Positions 30,099 through 40,436 of a stretch of DNA of 50,172 nucleotides are shown here, piece after piece. Position 1 is the stretch's first letter; the number at the start of each line of letters is the position of its first letter. Both the position numbers and the translations under genes were made by a program. The notes under the pieces were generated by a model. The model had not been told where the DNA came from, made no database searches, and was given only the letters and a program-made list of their open reading frames with translations. The DNA comes from Chondrus crispus (lineage: Eukaryota > Rhodophyta > Florideophyceae > Gigartinales > Gigartinaceae). Where the stretch lies: positions 1 through 50,172 of the forward strand of contig NW_005179379.1 in assembly GCF_000350225.1 (NCBI RefSeq), read 5' to 3'.

Positions 30099-30761
30099 TG
30101 GGGTAACTACTCTCGTGCCTGGGTTGGGTGAGAAGCGGAGGTCTCCGCCGAGGGAGCACGCGACGCGGGGGGGCGGCGTGCGAATTAACCTATACGGACG
30201 AGCTCGCGAAAAGGGAGTGGCACACGTGGCCGGTTACGCGAAGTTGCTTCGTGGTGCGTAAACGGAGGCGACCGGTAACGGGTTAGAAGCCACCTAGGGT
30301 AAAACTACCAAACGGTCGGAGATTAGAGGCGAATGTGACGGGGTCGAGCTTGCCCCAGTTTACGGTTGAGGACGAGAGTCCGGTCTTAACCCCTCAGGTG
30401 GACGCCTCGGACACATGTCCCGATTCAGTACCTGCCGCCTGGTGCGTGCCGAGTACTGTACACAATTAAAATACTAGCGCCAGAGTTACTAACTACTACG
30501 CGGATGCTGCCATTACATGTGTGCGCTACTATACACGCGTAGTACCTACGAAAATGCCGCACGGCCGGCACGTGTGCTATTTGACACACGTAATACTCGT
30601 TGACTACCACACGGACGACATGTGTACTACTGTACACGTACGCCACGCCGCGACCGATCGGCACGCGCGCGCGCTCCCTACACGTGGGCATGTCGCCCAC
30701 GTGAGCACCGTGCACGGCCGACCGGTTAATAACCTCCACGCACGCCGATAGTTATACTACA
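30099..30761 (+). repeat. Solo LTR of the D family (about 663 bp)
   Basis: It starts near TGGGGTAACTAC and ends GTTATACTACA. It aligns with the D2 LTR at 48592-49169 through CACGTGGCCGGT.ACGC, ACGGGTTAGAAGCC, CCGGTCTTAACCCCT and GGACAC.TGTCCCG. The 3' half carries several CACGTG hexamers (for example 30683-30702). Confidence 0.75.
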
Positions 30762-31042
30762 AACACGCTGCAATTTCTGAAGACGTCTTCAGGAACGCTT
30801 TTGTTGAGACGGAAATTTGGCCTGTGGAATATCTGTTTCTGAACCGTTTCCAGAAGCAGTCTTCTTAAGACAACGAAATAGAAAAATGCTTTAAACAGTT
30901 TGGCGATTTAGGGCCATCTAATTCGGCGAGATCAACGAGATGGCGCCAGTGTGACAAGGAAACCGTGCAAAAAATGAAGTGTTTGCTTGACTCATGCAAC
31001 ATTCCTGCTGCCGCTTATGCAGAAATTGAAAAGCCAATACAG

Positions 31043-31138
31043 TCCAGGACTAGTATTGACTTAATTCTAGTCCTGGAATTTATTAGCTGAATACCCTGCA
31101 ATGCAGACTTTAAGTCTGCTTTGCAGGGTATTCAGCTA
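31043..31138. repeat. Tandem double hairpin, second arm 27 bp
   Basis: Hairpin 1: TCCAGGACTAG (31043-31053) and CTAGTCCTGGA (31067-31077). Hairpin 2: arms 31084-31110 and 31112-31138, 27 bp with one mismatch and a 1-nt loop (core ATACCCTGCA / TGCAGGGTAT). Same architecture as 26512-26568. Confidence 0.93.
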
Positions 31139-31478
31139 CCAAGATGGAGAAAAACCGCAGGTTCGTCAAAACGTGTGTCGAAGTGCGGCCCAATGGCTCG
31201 CTGTATTCAAAATGATGGAAAGGAAACAGCAAACTGACGCCAAAAAGTACGAGATGGAACAAGAAATGCAGGCAAAAAAGACTATAAATGCCGTTAAGAG
31301 CGGCTGGTTAAGGCAGCAGAGGGCACTCGAAAAGAGCGCGAAGCTGAGGCTCGACGAGCTGCTTGTGACGAGAAAGTCGCAAAGCGATCCCAGGCGACCG
31401 GTAGGAGGCACGTTGCCAACTCCTCGACAGAAAACCCGGCCCACAAACAAAGAAAAGAGGGACTATACAGTGATATAA
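31101..31478 (+). CDS. Small charged coiled-coil ORF, unknown
   Basis: A 125-codon frame that begins inside the 31084-31138 palindrome. It is Lys/Arg/Glu-rich and helical: VFKMMERKQQTDAKKYEMEQ, then GWLRQQRALEKSAKLRLDEL, ending in a basic tail. It may be the C-terminal remnant of a DNA-binding or accessory TE protein whose 5' end was replaced by the fold-back. No family recognised. Confidence 0.3.
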   Translation: MQTLSLLCRVFSYQDGEKPQVRQNVCRSAAQWLAVFKMMERKQQTDAKKYEMEQEMQAKKTINAVKSGWLRQQRALEKSAKLRLDELLVTRKSQSDPRRPVGGTLPTPRQKTRPTNKEKRDYTVI

Positions 31479-32246
31479 GGGGTTACCAACAGGCCGCTGA
31501 GGTGTTGGTGTCGTTAGCAAACGGATAGAATTAACTCTGCGGCGTCCCAATTTAAGCCCGATTTTGCCTCTGAATAAACTTCTGTTCACATGGAGAAAGC
31601 TCCACATCTGTCCAACACAAAAAAACCAATGGCAATCTTAGGCTGCCCATGTTGACTGTCCCTCCAGAAAGATTCCACTGGATATAATTATACTTTACTC
31701 CGGGCTTGTGGGGGCGCTGGCAATCGATTCACCGCAAAATATGTCCCATAATATGCCGCCCTCCGTGAACGATACTGTTGCAGTCGCCTCAAGGCAGTTG
31801 CAGGAAATTGGGGGAAACATAATGCAAGTGCTCCCGTACACTAATAATTGTAATGTTCCATTTGGAAAATGCTCTCTTGATTATTACACTTCCTTCGATA
31901 GCCAGTCTAGAGGGGACAGAGCGAGGTCACTGGCTGATCTGGATGTCCATTTAGGGCGAGGGTAGCTAACTTTGGCCAGAGAAAAGAGGGAATCCCGACA
32001 AGTGTGAGTAAACAGTTGTTTCTCTTGGGCTGTGATCACTATTGCAGCTGTGTGCTGCTGTTTTTGTGGCTGTTGCGACTGATCGTCGCTGGAAACGGGG
32101 CTGTCTGTCCCTGCCGAAAACCTACAAGTGCGCTTACGCTGGGTGTACGTAACATAAAAACGTTTTTATCGAGCGTAGCTGTGAAGCTACCAGGTGGACT
32201 ATCAAGGCACGAAGTATAACGAACCTGCACGGCGCTACGAGCCTAC
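31479..32246. other. Spacer, possible leader of element E
   Basis: There is no recognisable gene. It lies just upstream of the gag of element E and should hold its 5' LTR or leader, but no second LTR copy is available to define borders. Confidence 0.3.
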
Positions 32247-33006
32247 ATGTCAGGACGCATCACGCGATCGTTGTCGGCTAAGAAAACTGAGGGAGCGGCT
32301 GCTTTGTTCGCTGCCGAAACTGGTGAGCAAGACGACGGAAGTCGAGATCTTGACACAAGATCGCAACATGGCGGGGAGTGCTCTGGAGTACAGTCGGATG
32401 CGGACGACAACATGGGTTTGGAACGCTCTGAGAGTGCTGACTTGGGCTGAGCAGCGCCACAAGGGCCTGATTCAGTTGTAAAGGTGCTCAGTGAGATAAG
32501 AAACGCCATTACAGTGGGTCGCAGCGATGACTAACAAGGAGAAGGAGTCGCTTGCTAGTTTTGATAAGCGTCTGGGCGCAATGGAGGCCAAGTCCGCACA
32601 AAATCTGAGCGCGGAAGGGCCAAGTTGGCGAGGAGTAGTCCGGATGGATCACCAGAGGCGTCTCGATATTATGACTTGTATCCCATTGCGACTGCTTCTA
32701 AGATCTACAAGAGCTCCCTAGACCAATCTCGCTATAAGAAGATTGGCGACGGATATTTCTTTGACGCAAGGCGGGCATGGGAAAGGTTGTTAAAAGACTT
32801 TCCGATACAGGAAAACGCCGAACGACGTCTGGTATTGTTTACTTTCGAAACGGATGCGCAGCGCGTTTTCGAAGACGTCGCCAGCTCAAACTTGGAGGCC
32901 TCAGCCGGGGAGCTTTGGGACTTGCTGGAGGTCAGACTGTGCAATAAGGCATTTTGCTCCGCATTGCAAGACAAGTTAATCCACATTAAGTGGAATGAAG
33001 GACGCG

Positions 33007-33037
33007 TATCGCTGCTGACTGCGAGTCAGCAGCGATA
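33007..33037. repeat. 14-bp perfect inverted repeat in element E gag
   Basis: Arms TATCGCTGCTGACT (33007-33020) and AGTCAGCAGCGATA (33024-33037) with a 3-nt loop GCG, inside otherwise gag-like coding. Confidence 0.9.
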
Positions 33038-33282
33038 TTTGCGGAACGGCTCAGGTCTGCAGGTACGGCGTTGCCTACGCCTATAACTGCTGAAGTATTC
33101 CTAAATCGTTTCAAGTCGGCCTCCCGCCGAAGTTGAAAGATCAAGAAGTCTTAGTCACCGGCAATTTCGACACAGTAGTGAGCTCGGTCTCACGATTATC
33201 AACTTCGCAGCAGCTTACGGTTCGAGAGTCGAGAAATAGGTGAGAGCAATGCGACAAGACTATGATGAATGTGCCCAAGCAG

Positions 33283-33382
33283 NNNNNNNNNNNNNNNNNN
33301 NNNNNNNNNNNNNNNNNNNNNNNNNNNNNNNNNNNNNNNNNNNNNNNNNNNNNNNNNNNNNNNNNNNNNNNNNNNNNNNNNN
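33283..33382. other. 100-N assembly gap
   Basis: Exactly 100 N, the customary placeholder for a gap of unknown size. It falls inside gag of element E. Confidence 0.99.
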
Positions 33383-33517
33383 TCGCCGGGCTCTCACCGA
33401 GCAGTTCAGATGACCGCTTTGCGCATGTCAAGTGCCACTATTGTCAAAGGTTGGGTCAAATCGCTCGCTTTTGTGACAAAAGAAAACTGATAGGCTGAGA
33501 GAAAGTGAATTCGTGAG

Positions 33518-34990
33518 TGCGAATGCGGGGGATTGACACGGGGGCTAGAATCCCCCGACAACTGTTCAATGGAGGACGCTAAGGCGTCTGAAAGTGGGAG
33601 GCACGAGAGAGTCTGTGCCTGAGGAGAGGCCCTCGTAAGGCAGAGGCTGGAAAAGGAAGAGGCGGCGGTGCAGGTGGCAGTTTTTGAGGAAACACTAATG
33701 GCGCCGATTGACACCGCGGCGTTATCGATCTGGGTGGATCACGCTTGGTTCGTTGAGAACGGTGGGAGCCTGAGGTGAAAAGGAGGATCGGCAAGTGCAG
33801 CCGATGGACGAGGAATACGTGTGATTGGCACAGCAATGCTGAAGTTTGCGTTCTGGGGTTGACGTTCGAGGAAGCGGTACGCGTCATGACGCGTGCATGT
33901 CCGTGCTGCCTGACAACAGTCTCAAAGGGCGGCGTTTCTGGAGAGGAAAGGGATTAAAATTGGACCTGGAAAAGGACATGGCATCGGTCAGGCATAACGG
34001 CGTACGGGTCAATGGCCCTATTGGTAGTCGTGCGCAGGAGGACACAGCTATTCTGCCAGAGTCGGTGCGCGCTTTAATTGAGGACGCCGAAGTCGACCAC
34101 GTACCCAAGAATATGGACTTCGGCGCCTTTGCGGAGAATCCGTTGAAACAAAATCAGCTCAGGAAGTTGCTTTGGAAACACCGGGATATCTTTAAGGGTC
34201 TAGGGAAGATTGTTGGGGATAGAGACAAGATAGCGCTCAAGACCATTCCAGTTCCAGTCTGTGAGTCCCTCCGGCGTCGATCTCCAAAAGAAGAGGAAGT
34301 GGAAAGGGCGGCGATGGAAAAGGTGGTCAATATGGGGGTGCTCGAACCGACAGTGTCGCCGGGGGCTGCAAATAATGTGTTCTTGAGGAAGAAGGATGGC
34401 GGGATTAGGGTGACATCGGACTTTAGACGTCTCAATGATCTCACAGTTACGAACTCCTATCAAACGGAGAACGTGGGGGACATTTAGATTGGCTAGCGAC
34501 GAAGAGGGGTTTTCGGTTTTCGACTTGAAGGACGGTTTCTATCAGGTGTAACTGGATCCCAGCTCTAAGCAATGCACGACTATCGGTACAGTTTTGGGTT
34601 TGGTACAAATCACGCGATTACCACAAGGCCCCAAAAACTCTCCGGGAACCATTCCGAGAATTCTTAATATGATTCTGGGGGGTAGGAAAGGTAAGGACGT
34701 GTTAGCGTCCATGGATGACACTATCATCGGCACTGCCACGGAGGATGAGCATTTGGGGTTGCTGGCATTCGTCCTGAATCTACTGTATGAATCTGGTGTA
34801 CGCCTTGAACTGTCGAAGTGAGAGTTCGGGGCCCGTCGGGCCGAGATTTTGGGGCACGTGGTGGACGAACAGGGACTAAAGCCGTCGCACAAGCATACCG
34901 AGGCGATACAGGCGTTGGTAGAGCCGAGGTCGGGGGATGAGCTCATGCGTTTCTTAGGGCTAGTTAAGTATTCGCTCACTTCGTCGACCA
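33518..34990 (+). pseudogene. Element E protease and reverse transcriptase
   Basis: The protease site reads MRGIDTGARIPRQLFNGG, then stops. RT begins further on: WKHRDIFKGLGK, GVLEPTVSPGAANNVFLRKK, VTSDFRRLNDLTVTNS, FSVFDLKDGFYQV-stop, TRLPQGPKNSPGTIPRIL and the catalytic VLASMDDTIIG (usual [YF]xDD is Met-Asp-Asp here). AEILGHVVDEQGLKPS follows. At least three stops and two shifts; clearly dead. Confidence 0.8.
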
Positions 34991-35489
34991 TTTTGCCGTG
35001 ACTACCGCACCGTTATACGAGGTCCTCAAGGGAACGGGATTTTCAAAAAACCGGCGGCACGGGCAAAGACTGATCATACCAGACTGGGATGAACGCTGGG
35101 GTGACCCGCAAAGGAAAGCATGGCAGGAACTCAAGACCGCGTTGAGTAATCCGGAGGTGTTAGTTGCGCCGGTGCGCGGTTCCTCGAAGAAGGTCATGGC
35201 CGACGCTAGCGCATATGGCCTGAGTGGTGTCTTGCTCCAGGAAAACAAGGACGAGAAGTGGCAGCCGGTGTCTTTTACGAGCCGTCTACTGAAGAAGGCC
35301 GAGCGCAACTATGCGTCTACCGAAAAGGAGTGCCTGGCGGTGGTGCACGGATTGCTGAAATGGAACCATTACCTCCACGGGGAGCACTTTGTGGCAGTGA
35401 CTGACCACCTATCGCTCAAATGGCTGTTAAGCCTGAAGGACCCTAGGGAAAAGTTAGCGCTTCGGGTGGTGCATATACAAGAATTTTAA
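34990..35489 (+). pseudogene. Element E RNase H domain
   Basis: An open frame with AVTTAPLYEVLKGTGF, ERWGDPQRKAWQELKTAL, the catalytic region KKVMADASAYGLSGVLLQE, NYASTEKECLAVVHGLLKWN and AVTDHLSLKWLLSLKDP. It ends HIQEF. RNase H removes the RNA template during cDNA synthesis. This is the longest undamaged stretch of E. Confidence 0.85.
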
Positions 35490-35758
35490 TTCACCATTGA
35501 GGATCGGAGCGGGCCAGAGCTGGTAGTACCTGATACGTTTAGTCGGGACGCTGTCCCAATGCTCTTGTGTCAACGCTGATACTGTCCGATAGACAGCGTC
35601 AAACTGGAGGAGTTAAATGAAAGAGTTGAAGCGGAACGGGTTACAGCGATCGTGGAGAGCATGACAGACGGGGCGGAATGCTCTCAAACGTCTGCGAGCG
35701 TTGGTATTCTGGGGGGAGGGCCGACAACCGGGGAGCTGAGGGCCGCACAAGTAAGTGA

Positions 35759-36333
35759 ATGGGGGATCTCGAGTTGTATACGAGCAGTCGAAAGGGCATG
35801 GTAGTGGATGATGCCAGGCTGTTACGAAGTACTCGCCGGGAAGAGCTCCCCATAGTTGTCTCAAAAGCGCTTGTGAAGGACGTGTTGCGGATTGTGCTTG
35901 GTGCGCGGCTGACAGGTCACTACAAGTGGCAGAGAACAGTCGCAAAGCTGGTACGGAGCTTTTGGTGGAAGGGCATGGTTAAAGACATGGCGGCGTTTGT
36001 GCGCAATTGCTTACAATGTACAGTATCCGAGGACCAGGAACCTGGCCGACAAGTGGGACTTGAGGTTGTGCATCCTCGGAGACGTTTTGAATAGGTGGCA
36101 TTTGACGTTCGAACTATCACGCCCAGGACTCGAATCGGAAACATCAAAGTTTTAGCGCTTATTGATGTGTTCACGCGTTACGGACGCGCACGGCCGATAC
36201 CAGATGAAAAGGCAGAGACGATCGCCATGGTGTTACTAGAGGATTGGATTGCAATCTTTGGGCCGATGGAACGGCTACTTTCGGATGGAGGAACCGACCT
36301 GGTCGGCAATGTGATCAAGCCATTAACGTCTAT
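35759..36333 (+). pseudogene. Element E integrase, cut by element C
   Basis: The zinc domain includes LTGHYKWQRTVAKLVRSFWW and CLQC. After TAG (36092-36094) the same frame continues with VAFDVRTITPRTRIGN, LALIDVFTRYGRARPI and the second catalytic Asp in LLSDGGTDLVGNV. The Glu region is missing because the element C LTR starts at 36334. Confidence 0.82.
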
Positions 36334-36933
36334 TGTGGTATAATTGCCAAGTGGCGCTACTGTACTAGGTGGGCGCCAAAGGCCCCGCCGAGTACAGTAG
36401 TAAGATGTTAACCGATACGGTGACTACGTGGCCAGCACGTGTAGATGTGGCCACGTGGGAGTCCACGTGTAGTTAGTGGCACCAGCTAGTGCAGGTGACA
36501 CGTGGTGCGCGACCGATCGGTGGGTTAGTACAGTATTCATTTTTAGTTACCGTAAGCCACAGTAAGCTAGCTACAGTATGTACAGCTACTGTAGTCCGTC
36601 CGGTGCCACCGCCCTACTAGGCGGTATAAGATAAGGGGGCACCGGGCTGGAGGAAAACCGAGGCAGGCACGCCTCCCTTTACATCCTACCCTAGTCCTTT
36701 CTCCGTACTGTTAAGTAAGACCTTCAGGTTTCCAGCTCGCCACTGGTTGTACTGCTCTACACCCCAGTACGACTGCGCGTGTCCTGCTTAGTGTACCTCC
36801 CTCGCCCAGTGCTTCCTACGTTCCGGATTATTCTTACCTCACGCTCCAGTGTAGAGGTCCCCTAGGCTCCCTCATTTTAGGTACAGCCTGTCCTTTTCCG
36901 TTTACGGTTTAGCGCCCCTACGGTTGCACCACA
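36334..36933 (+). repeat. 5' LTR of element C (600 bp)
   Basis: It starts TGTGGTATAATTGCC and ends TTGCACCACA. An inverted relative of equal length is at 28205-28805. It contains CACGTG hexamers at about 36436, 36453 and 36466, and many CTGTA/TACAG palindromic words around 36525-36600. Confidence 0.88.
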
Positions 36934-37196
36934 TTTTTGGTACTCTTGTGTAGGGACGCCTGGAGTTTCTACACCCTCACCGTCGAGCTCAGAAAAGAAG
37001 ACATCCGATTTGGTACGTGGACAAGTTGAAAAACATGTATCAACCCCCGGTTCAAGCAAGAGTTCAAGAAGAATCCGACCGGAACCCCTGCGGAAGACTC
37101 CGGTTCGGGACGGGGCAGTACTCGCTCCGGCTCAGCCCGGGCGAGTACGCGTAGCGGGCCACCCAGGTCCGGGCGCCCCCGTGTCGAGAACCCGGA

Positions 37197-39686
37197 GTGA
37201 ATGCTACGGGTGACACCCGGTACAGGGCAGAACCCAACCAATACGGAGGGGACGGCCCCTGGGGCAGTCCCGGCCCTCGCTGGTCGAGCGGGAACCGAAC
37301 AATGCTCCCACTGAGCATTAATACCCTCTGGCCGCGCATGCAGACGTGGCTGGAGGAAGCTCTCGTTAAAGAGGTTCCTCGCCACGTCGAGGGTGTGATT
37401 AACCGAACAGTACCGCCGCTTGTTGACGAACAAGTCCGGGCCGTCATCACGCTCGTCATCGACGACGTCGTCGGTGCCCTCGTAGAGCGTGAGATCCGAG
37501 AGGCACTCGACCCTGGAGATCATCTTACACCGTTGGGGCTGAGCCTCCAAACAGCTTTCAACATAGCTGTCGAGGCTCACCTCGCCAACTTCAATCCGAA
37601 CGGTACTGTAGCTAAGGCAACTCAACCTCCTACGACCGCTACGGCACCTCTCAAATTAATAAGAACCGGAACGGGAGATTCAGGACCGACACAGGTATAT
37701 ATGGCCCCTCACACGGAGGCGGACCCTCACCCGGAGGACCCTCCTGTAAACATATCAGAACTTCAGGGTGTTACACGGGGTCCGACAGACAAGGACCCCG
37801 CAACCTATGACCGATACGGAAGACACCCTCGTCATGAGACAGAAAATCTGACGAGGTATGGCGAGACAGAAAATCACTTGTCTTTCCGTTATGTTCCCAA
37901 GTCCCGACGCACAAGGCGTGGGCCATTACCGGAGGAAGAGGAGGAGTACTCCGAAGAAGAACCGTACGGTGGCAGAAAAGCCGTCCCGCAAGATTACCGT
38001 CCCTATAGGTCTCGGGCTGGAGCCCGTCGTCGGGAAGGTGAATTTCCCTCCGACGGAAGCTCGCTTGATTAAACCAGCGACGATGGTCGGCGCCACCCGG
38101 GCAGCCGGCGAGACCGTCGCCACCGACGCAAGTGGTCCGGCTCAGAGGGCTACAGTACAGATCCCTAGCCGCACGACCAGGGGCGCCGACCGGGTAGAAG
38201 TCTTCGGACTACCGAACGGTCTGCCCCCACCAAGAGGGTCGATGTGATTAAACCGCTTAATGATTTATTCACCAAAGCGGTTAATTACAAGATCTACCGG
38301 TTAGAACGTCGCAGCGCCCGGTGTAACTCCGAGGTCGCACGGCATATCAGCCGTATCCGCAAGAAGCTGGACGTGCAGATGAAATCTCACACGTTCAGTG
38401 GACAAGATCCAATAGCGGTATTGGGCTTCCTTGCCCGGTTTAAGATGGCTTGCGACCATAACAGGGTAATCCAGGGAGCTGCCGTATGGTGTTTCCAATT
38501 CTACCTAACCGGACAGGCGCATGCTCTTCTGCAGTCCCGCCTTATGTGTGATACCATGGCTGTGGACGCCGAACAACGAGACATGCTCAAGAGTTACGGG
38601 GAGGTGGTCAATTTCCTTTTACGGACCTACGCTACAGACGAAACTATCGCCGAGGCCTACAGCGAAGCGGTTGCCCTCCGTCAGAGTTCCAACAGGACGG
38701 AAGAAGCCTACAGCAATCAGCTGTGGGACAAGGCCCTCCGATGCGGTACTGTCTTCTCAGACCGCCGGCTCAAGTCGCTGTACGTCGAGGGATTGCTACC
38801 AGCGACGTGCGCGCAAGTGCGGAATTATCTAGCGACACACGCCACGGTAGACTACCAGGCGGTCGCTAGGTACGCACAAGCCGTCGGGGAGACACACCGT
38901 TCGGCAAGTCGGCACTTATTGCCATCGAACGTCGCGTCCCGTGACGTGACAGGCAAGATTGCTTTTAACCGCTCGGTAAGAAAGACTCGGGTATTATCCG
39001 TCGAGTCCTCGTCGGAGGCCGCCTATACAGACGCCTCACCCAACGCAGATGGAATATTAGCGATGTCGAGCCCTACAGTACACGCAAGTGCCGTGAGCTC
39101 GTCGCCAACAAGTTTCTATCCTTCTCCGGTACCGTCAGTGGGAGGGGCTATAGCCCCATCGTCCACTGTAGCCGGTTATGGCCGTCGCTACAGAAGCGGG
39201 TACCAACACGCAAGGTGGGGACCGCCTCCGTGCCGGTTCTGTCTGGACCCCACTCACCGACAGGAAAGCTGCCCTACTGTCTCGTACGCCTCTCTGCGAG
39301 CCCAGCTCCTAGCAGCGAGGAGAGCGAACTATCAAAAGTTACGCATCCGACAGGGGCTTCGCCCTGATTCTCCATTCAGTCGTCCACAGGGACCGGTGTG
39401 GCGAGGAAATTCCTCACCTCAAACCACGCCGGTCAACCTCGTCGACGAGGGGGCCGACGGGGCAGACAAGCTGGTCGCTGAGGAGGAGGAGGATCTCCAA
39501 CTCACGGGGGAAGACAGGGAGGACGCGTGGAGACAACGTCGTCAAAAATCCCTGTCTGCCTCACCCCGGAGGATCCTTCCCCCTCAACTCAGACAGCAGA
39601 ACCGAACCGAACTGAAGACGCGCAGACCGCAGCGGAACCCATCTGCTTCTTCAAGAGGCAAAACTATAAGGTTTCTACCACGGTAG
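37197..39686 (+). pseudogene. Element C gag polyprotein
   Basis: The first part (37197-38072) has an N-terminal Gly/Pro-rich head, helices LWPRMQTWLEEALVKEV and VRAVITLVIDDVVGALVERE, and an acidic patch (EEEEEYSEEEPYGG). It stops at TAA 38070-38072. A different frame bridges to about 38240. The capsid core then runs in the original frame: VIKPLNDLFTKAVNYKIYR, LERRSARCNSEVARHIS, SGQDPIAVLGFLARFKMACD, LLRTYATDETIAEAYSEAVA. A zinc knuckle CRFCLDPTHRQESC (CX2CX4HX4C) lies at about 39234-39275, followed by an acidic tail. It matches element B gag in order. Confidence 0.82.
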
Positions 39687-40372
39687 GGCTGCGACAAGCG
39701 AATATGCGGGCACTGTCCCCAGTCCTAGACTCGGGGGCAGCGCCCAACCTCATCCATTTACGCTGTGTGGCCGAGCCCTGGCGCGCGGCCATCCGTCCGG
39801 TAAGGAGCGCACCGCTGGTGGATTCCTCCAATCGCTCAATGAGCACCCTTGGACAGCTTACACTGTACGTCCGCATCAGAGATTTCACAGCCAGGGTCAA
39901 GTTTCTTGTGGTCACCCGCCTGGCTTTGGATTTTATATTGGGGATCACCTTTATAGACCAACATATCAAGGCAATTCTACCACCGCGACGGAGGCTTCTA
40001 TTCCATCATGCCCCCTCAGTCGCACTTACAGGCACGATGCCATCCAAATTTACTCATAAGGAACACCGAACGGAAACGGAAAGGTCGCCAAGAACCAAGC
40101 CGTTTCCGAGCATCACACCGTCTCGGAAAATACGCATGGTGCGGGGAATTACAATTCACCCCATGACCCAAGCAACTGTACGGGTGGCGACGCCGGTTGC
40201 CGGCCTCTGCTTCCTACAGAACCATCCCCGCACGGCGGAGAACAACCTGTCGCTTATGGCGCAGGGAGTCATGGATATAAAGCCAGACATTCCGTTTTCG
40301 GTAATAATAAGCAACTTCAGTCATAGCACACCGTTATCGGAATTGCGTTACCCTCGCCTACGCAGATCCTAA
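39527..40372 (+). CDS. Element C aspartic protease
   Basis: This open frame overlaps the gag ORF by 160 bases in the -1 frame, the arrangement of a frameshift-expressed pol. The active site is LSPVLDSGAAPNLIHL (D-S-G-A). Strands TLGQLTLYVRIRDFTARVKF and the flap-distal LDFILGITFIDQHI follow, then a C-terminal part ending FSVIISNFS, which matches VIVANFS in element B. I found no perfect heptanucleotide slip site in the overlap; an A-rich run at 39546-39551 is the nearest. The protease itself looks intact. Confidence 0.82.
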   Translation: METTSSKIPVCLTPEDPSPSTQTAEPNRTEDAQTAAEPICFFKRQNYKVSTTVGLRQANMRALSPVLDSGAAPNLIHLRCVAEPWRAAIRPVRSAPLVDSSNRSMSTLGQLTLYVRIRDFTARVKFLVVTRLALDFILGITFIDQHIKAILPPRRRLLFHHAPSVALTGTMPSKFTHKEHRTETERSPRTKPFPSITPSRKIRMVRGITIHPMTQATVRVATPVAGLCFLQNHPRTAENNLSLMAQGVMDIKPDIPFSVIISNFSHSTPLSELRYPRLRRS

Positions 40373-40436
40373 CCCTTCAGCCAGCCACGGGAGTGGCGGA
40401 AGCTAAGGAGGGGGAGGAAACAAACATATTTCCCCC

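Larger units (their letters stand above)
32247..33490 (+). pseudogene. Element E gag with zinc-knuckle relic
   Basis: It opens MSGRITRSLSAKKTEGAAAL. After frame changes the capsid reads YDLYPIATASKIYKSSL, RRAWERLLKDFPIQENAERR and SAGELWDLLEVRLCNKAF. An inverted repeat (33007-33037) adds a palindromic segment. Past the gap the knuckle reads CHYCQRLGQIARFC, in which the metal-binding His of CX2CX4HX4C is Gln. Confidence 0.6.
32247..36333 (+). mobile_element. Element E: decayed Ty3/gypsy retrotransposon, split by element C
   Basis: Gag, zinc knuckle, DTGA protease, RT, RNase H and integrase follow in gypsy order on the plus strand with many stops and frameshifts and one 100-N gap. It ends inside the integrase core at 36333, where the LTR of element C begins, as expected if C inserted there. 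Confidence 0.85.

Noticed and set aside
31708..31965. Short plus-strand ORF (85 codons)
   Set aside because: No motif, no clear codon bias, no neighbours that support it.
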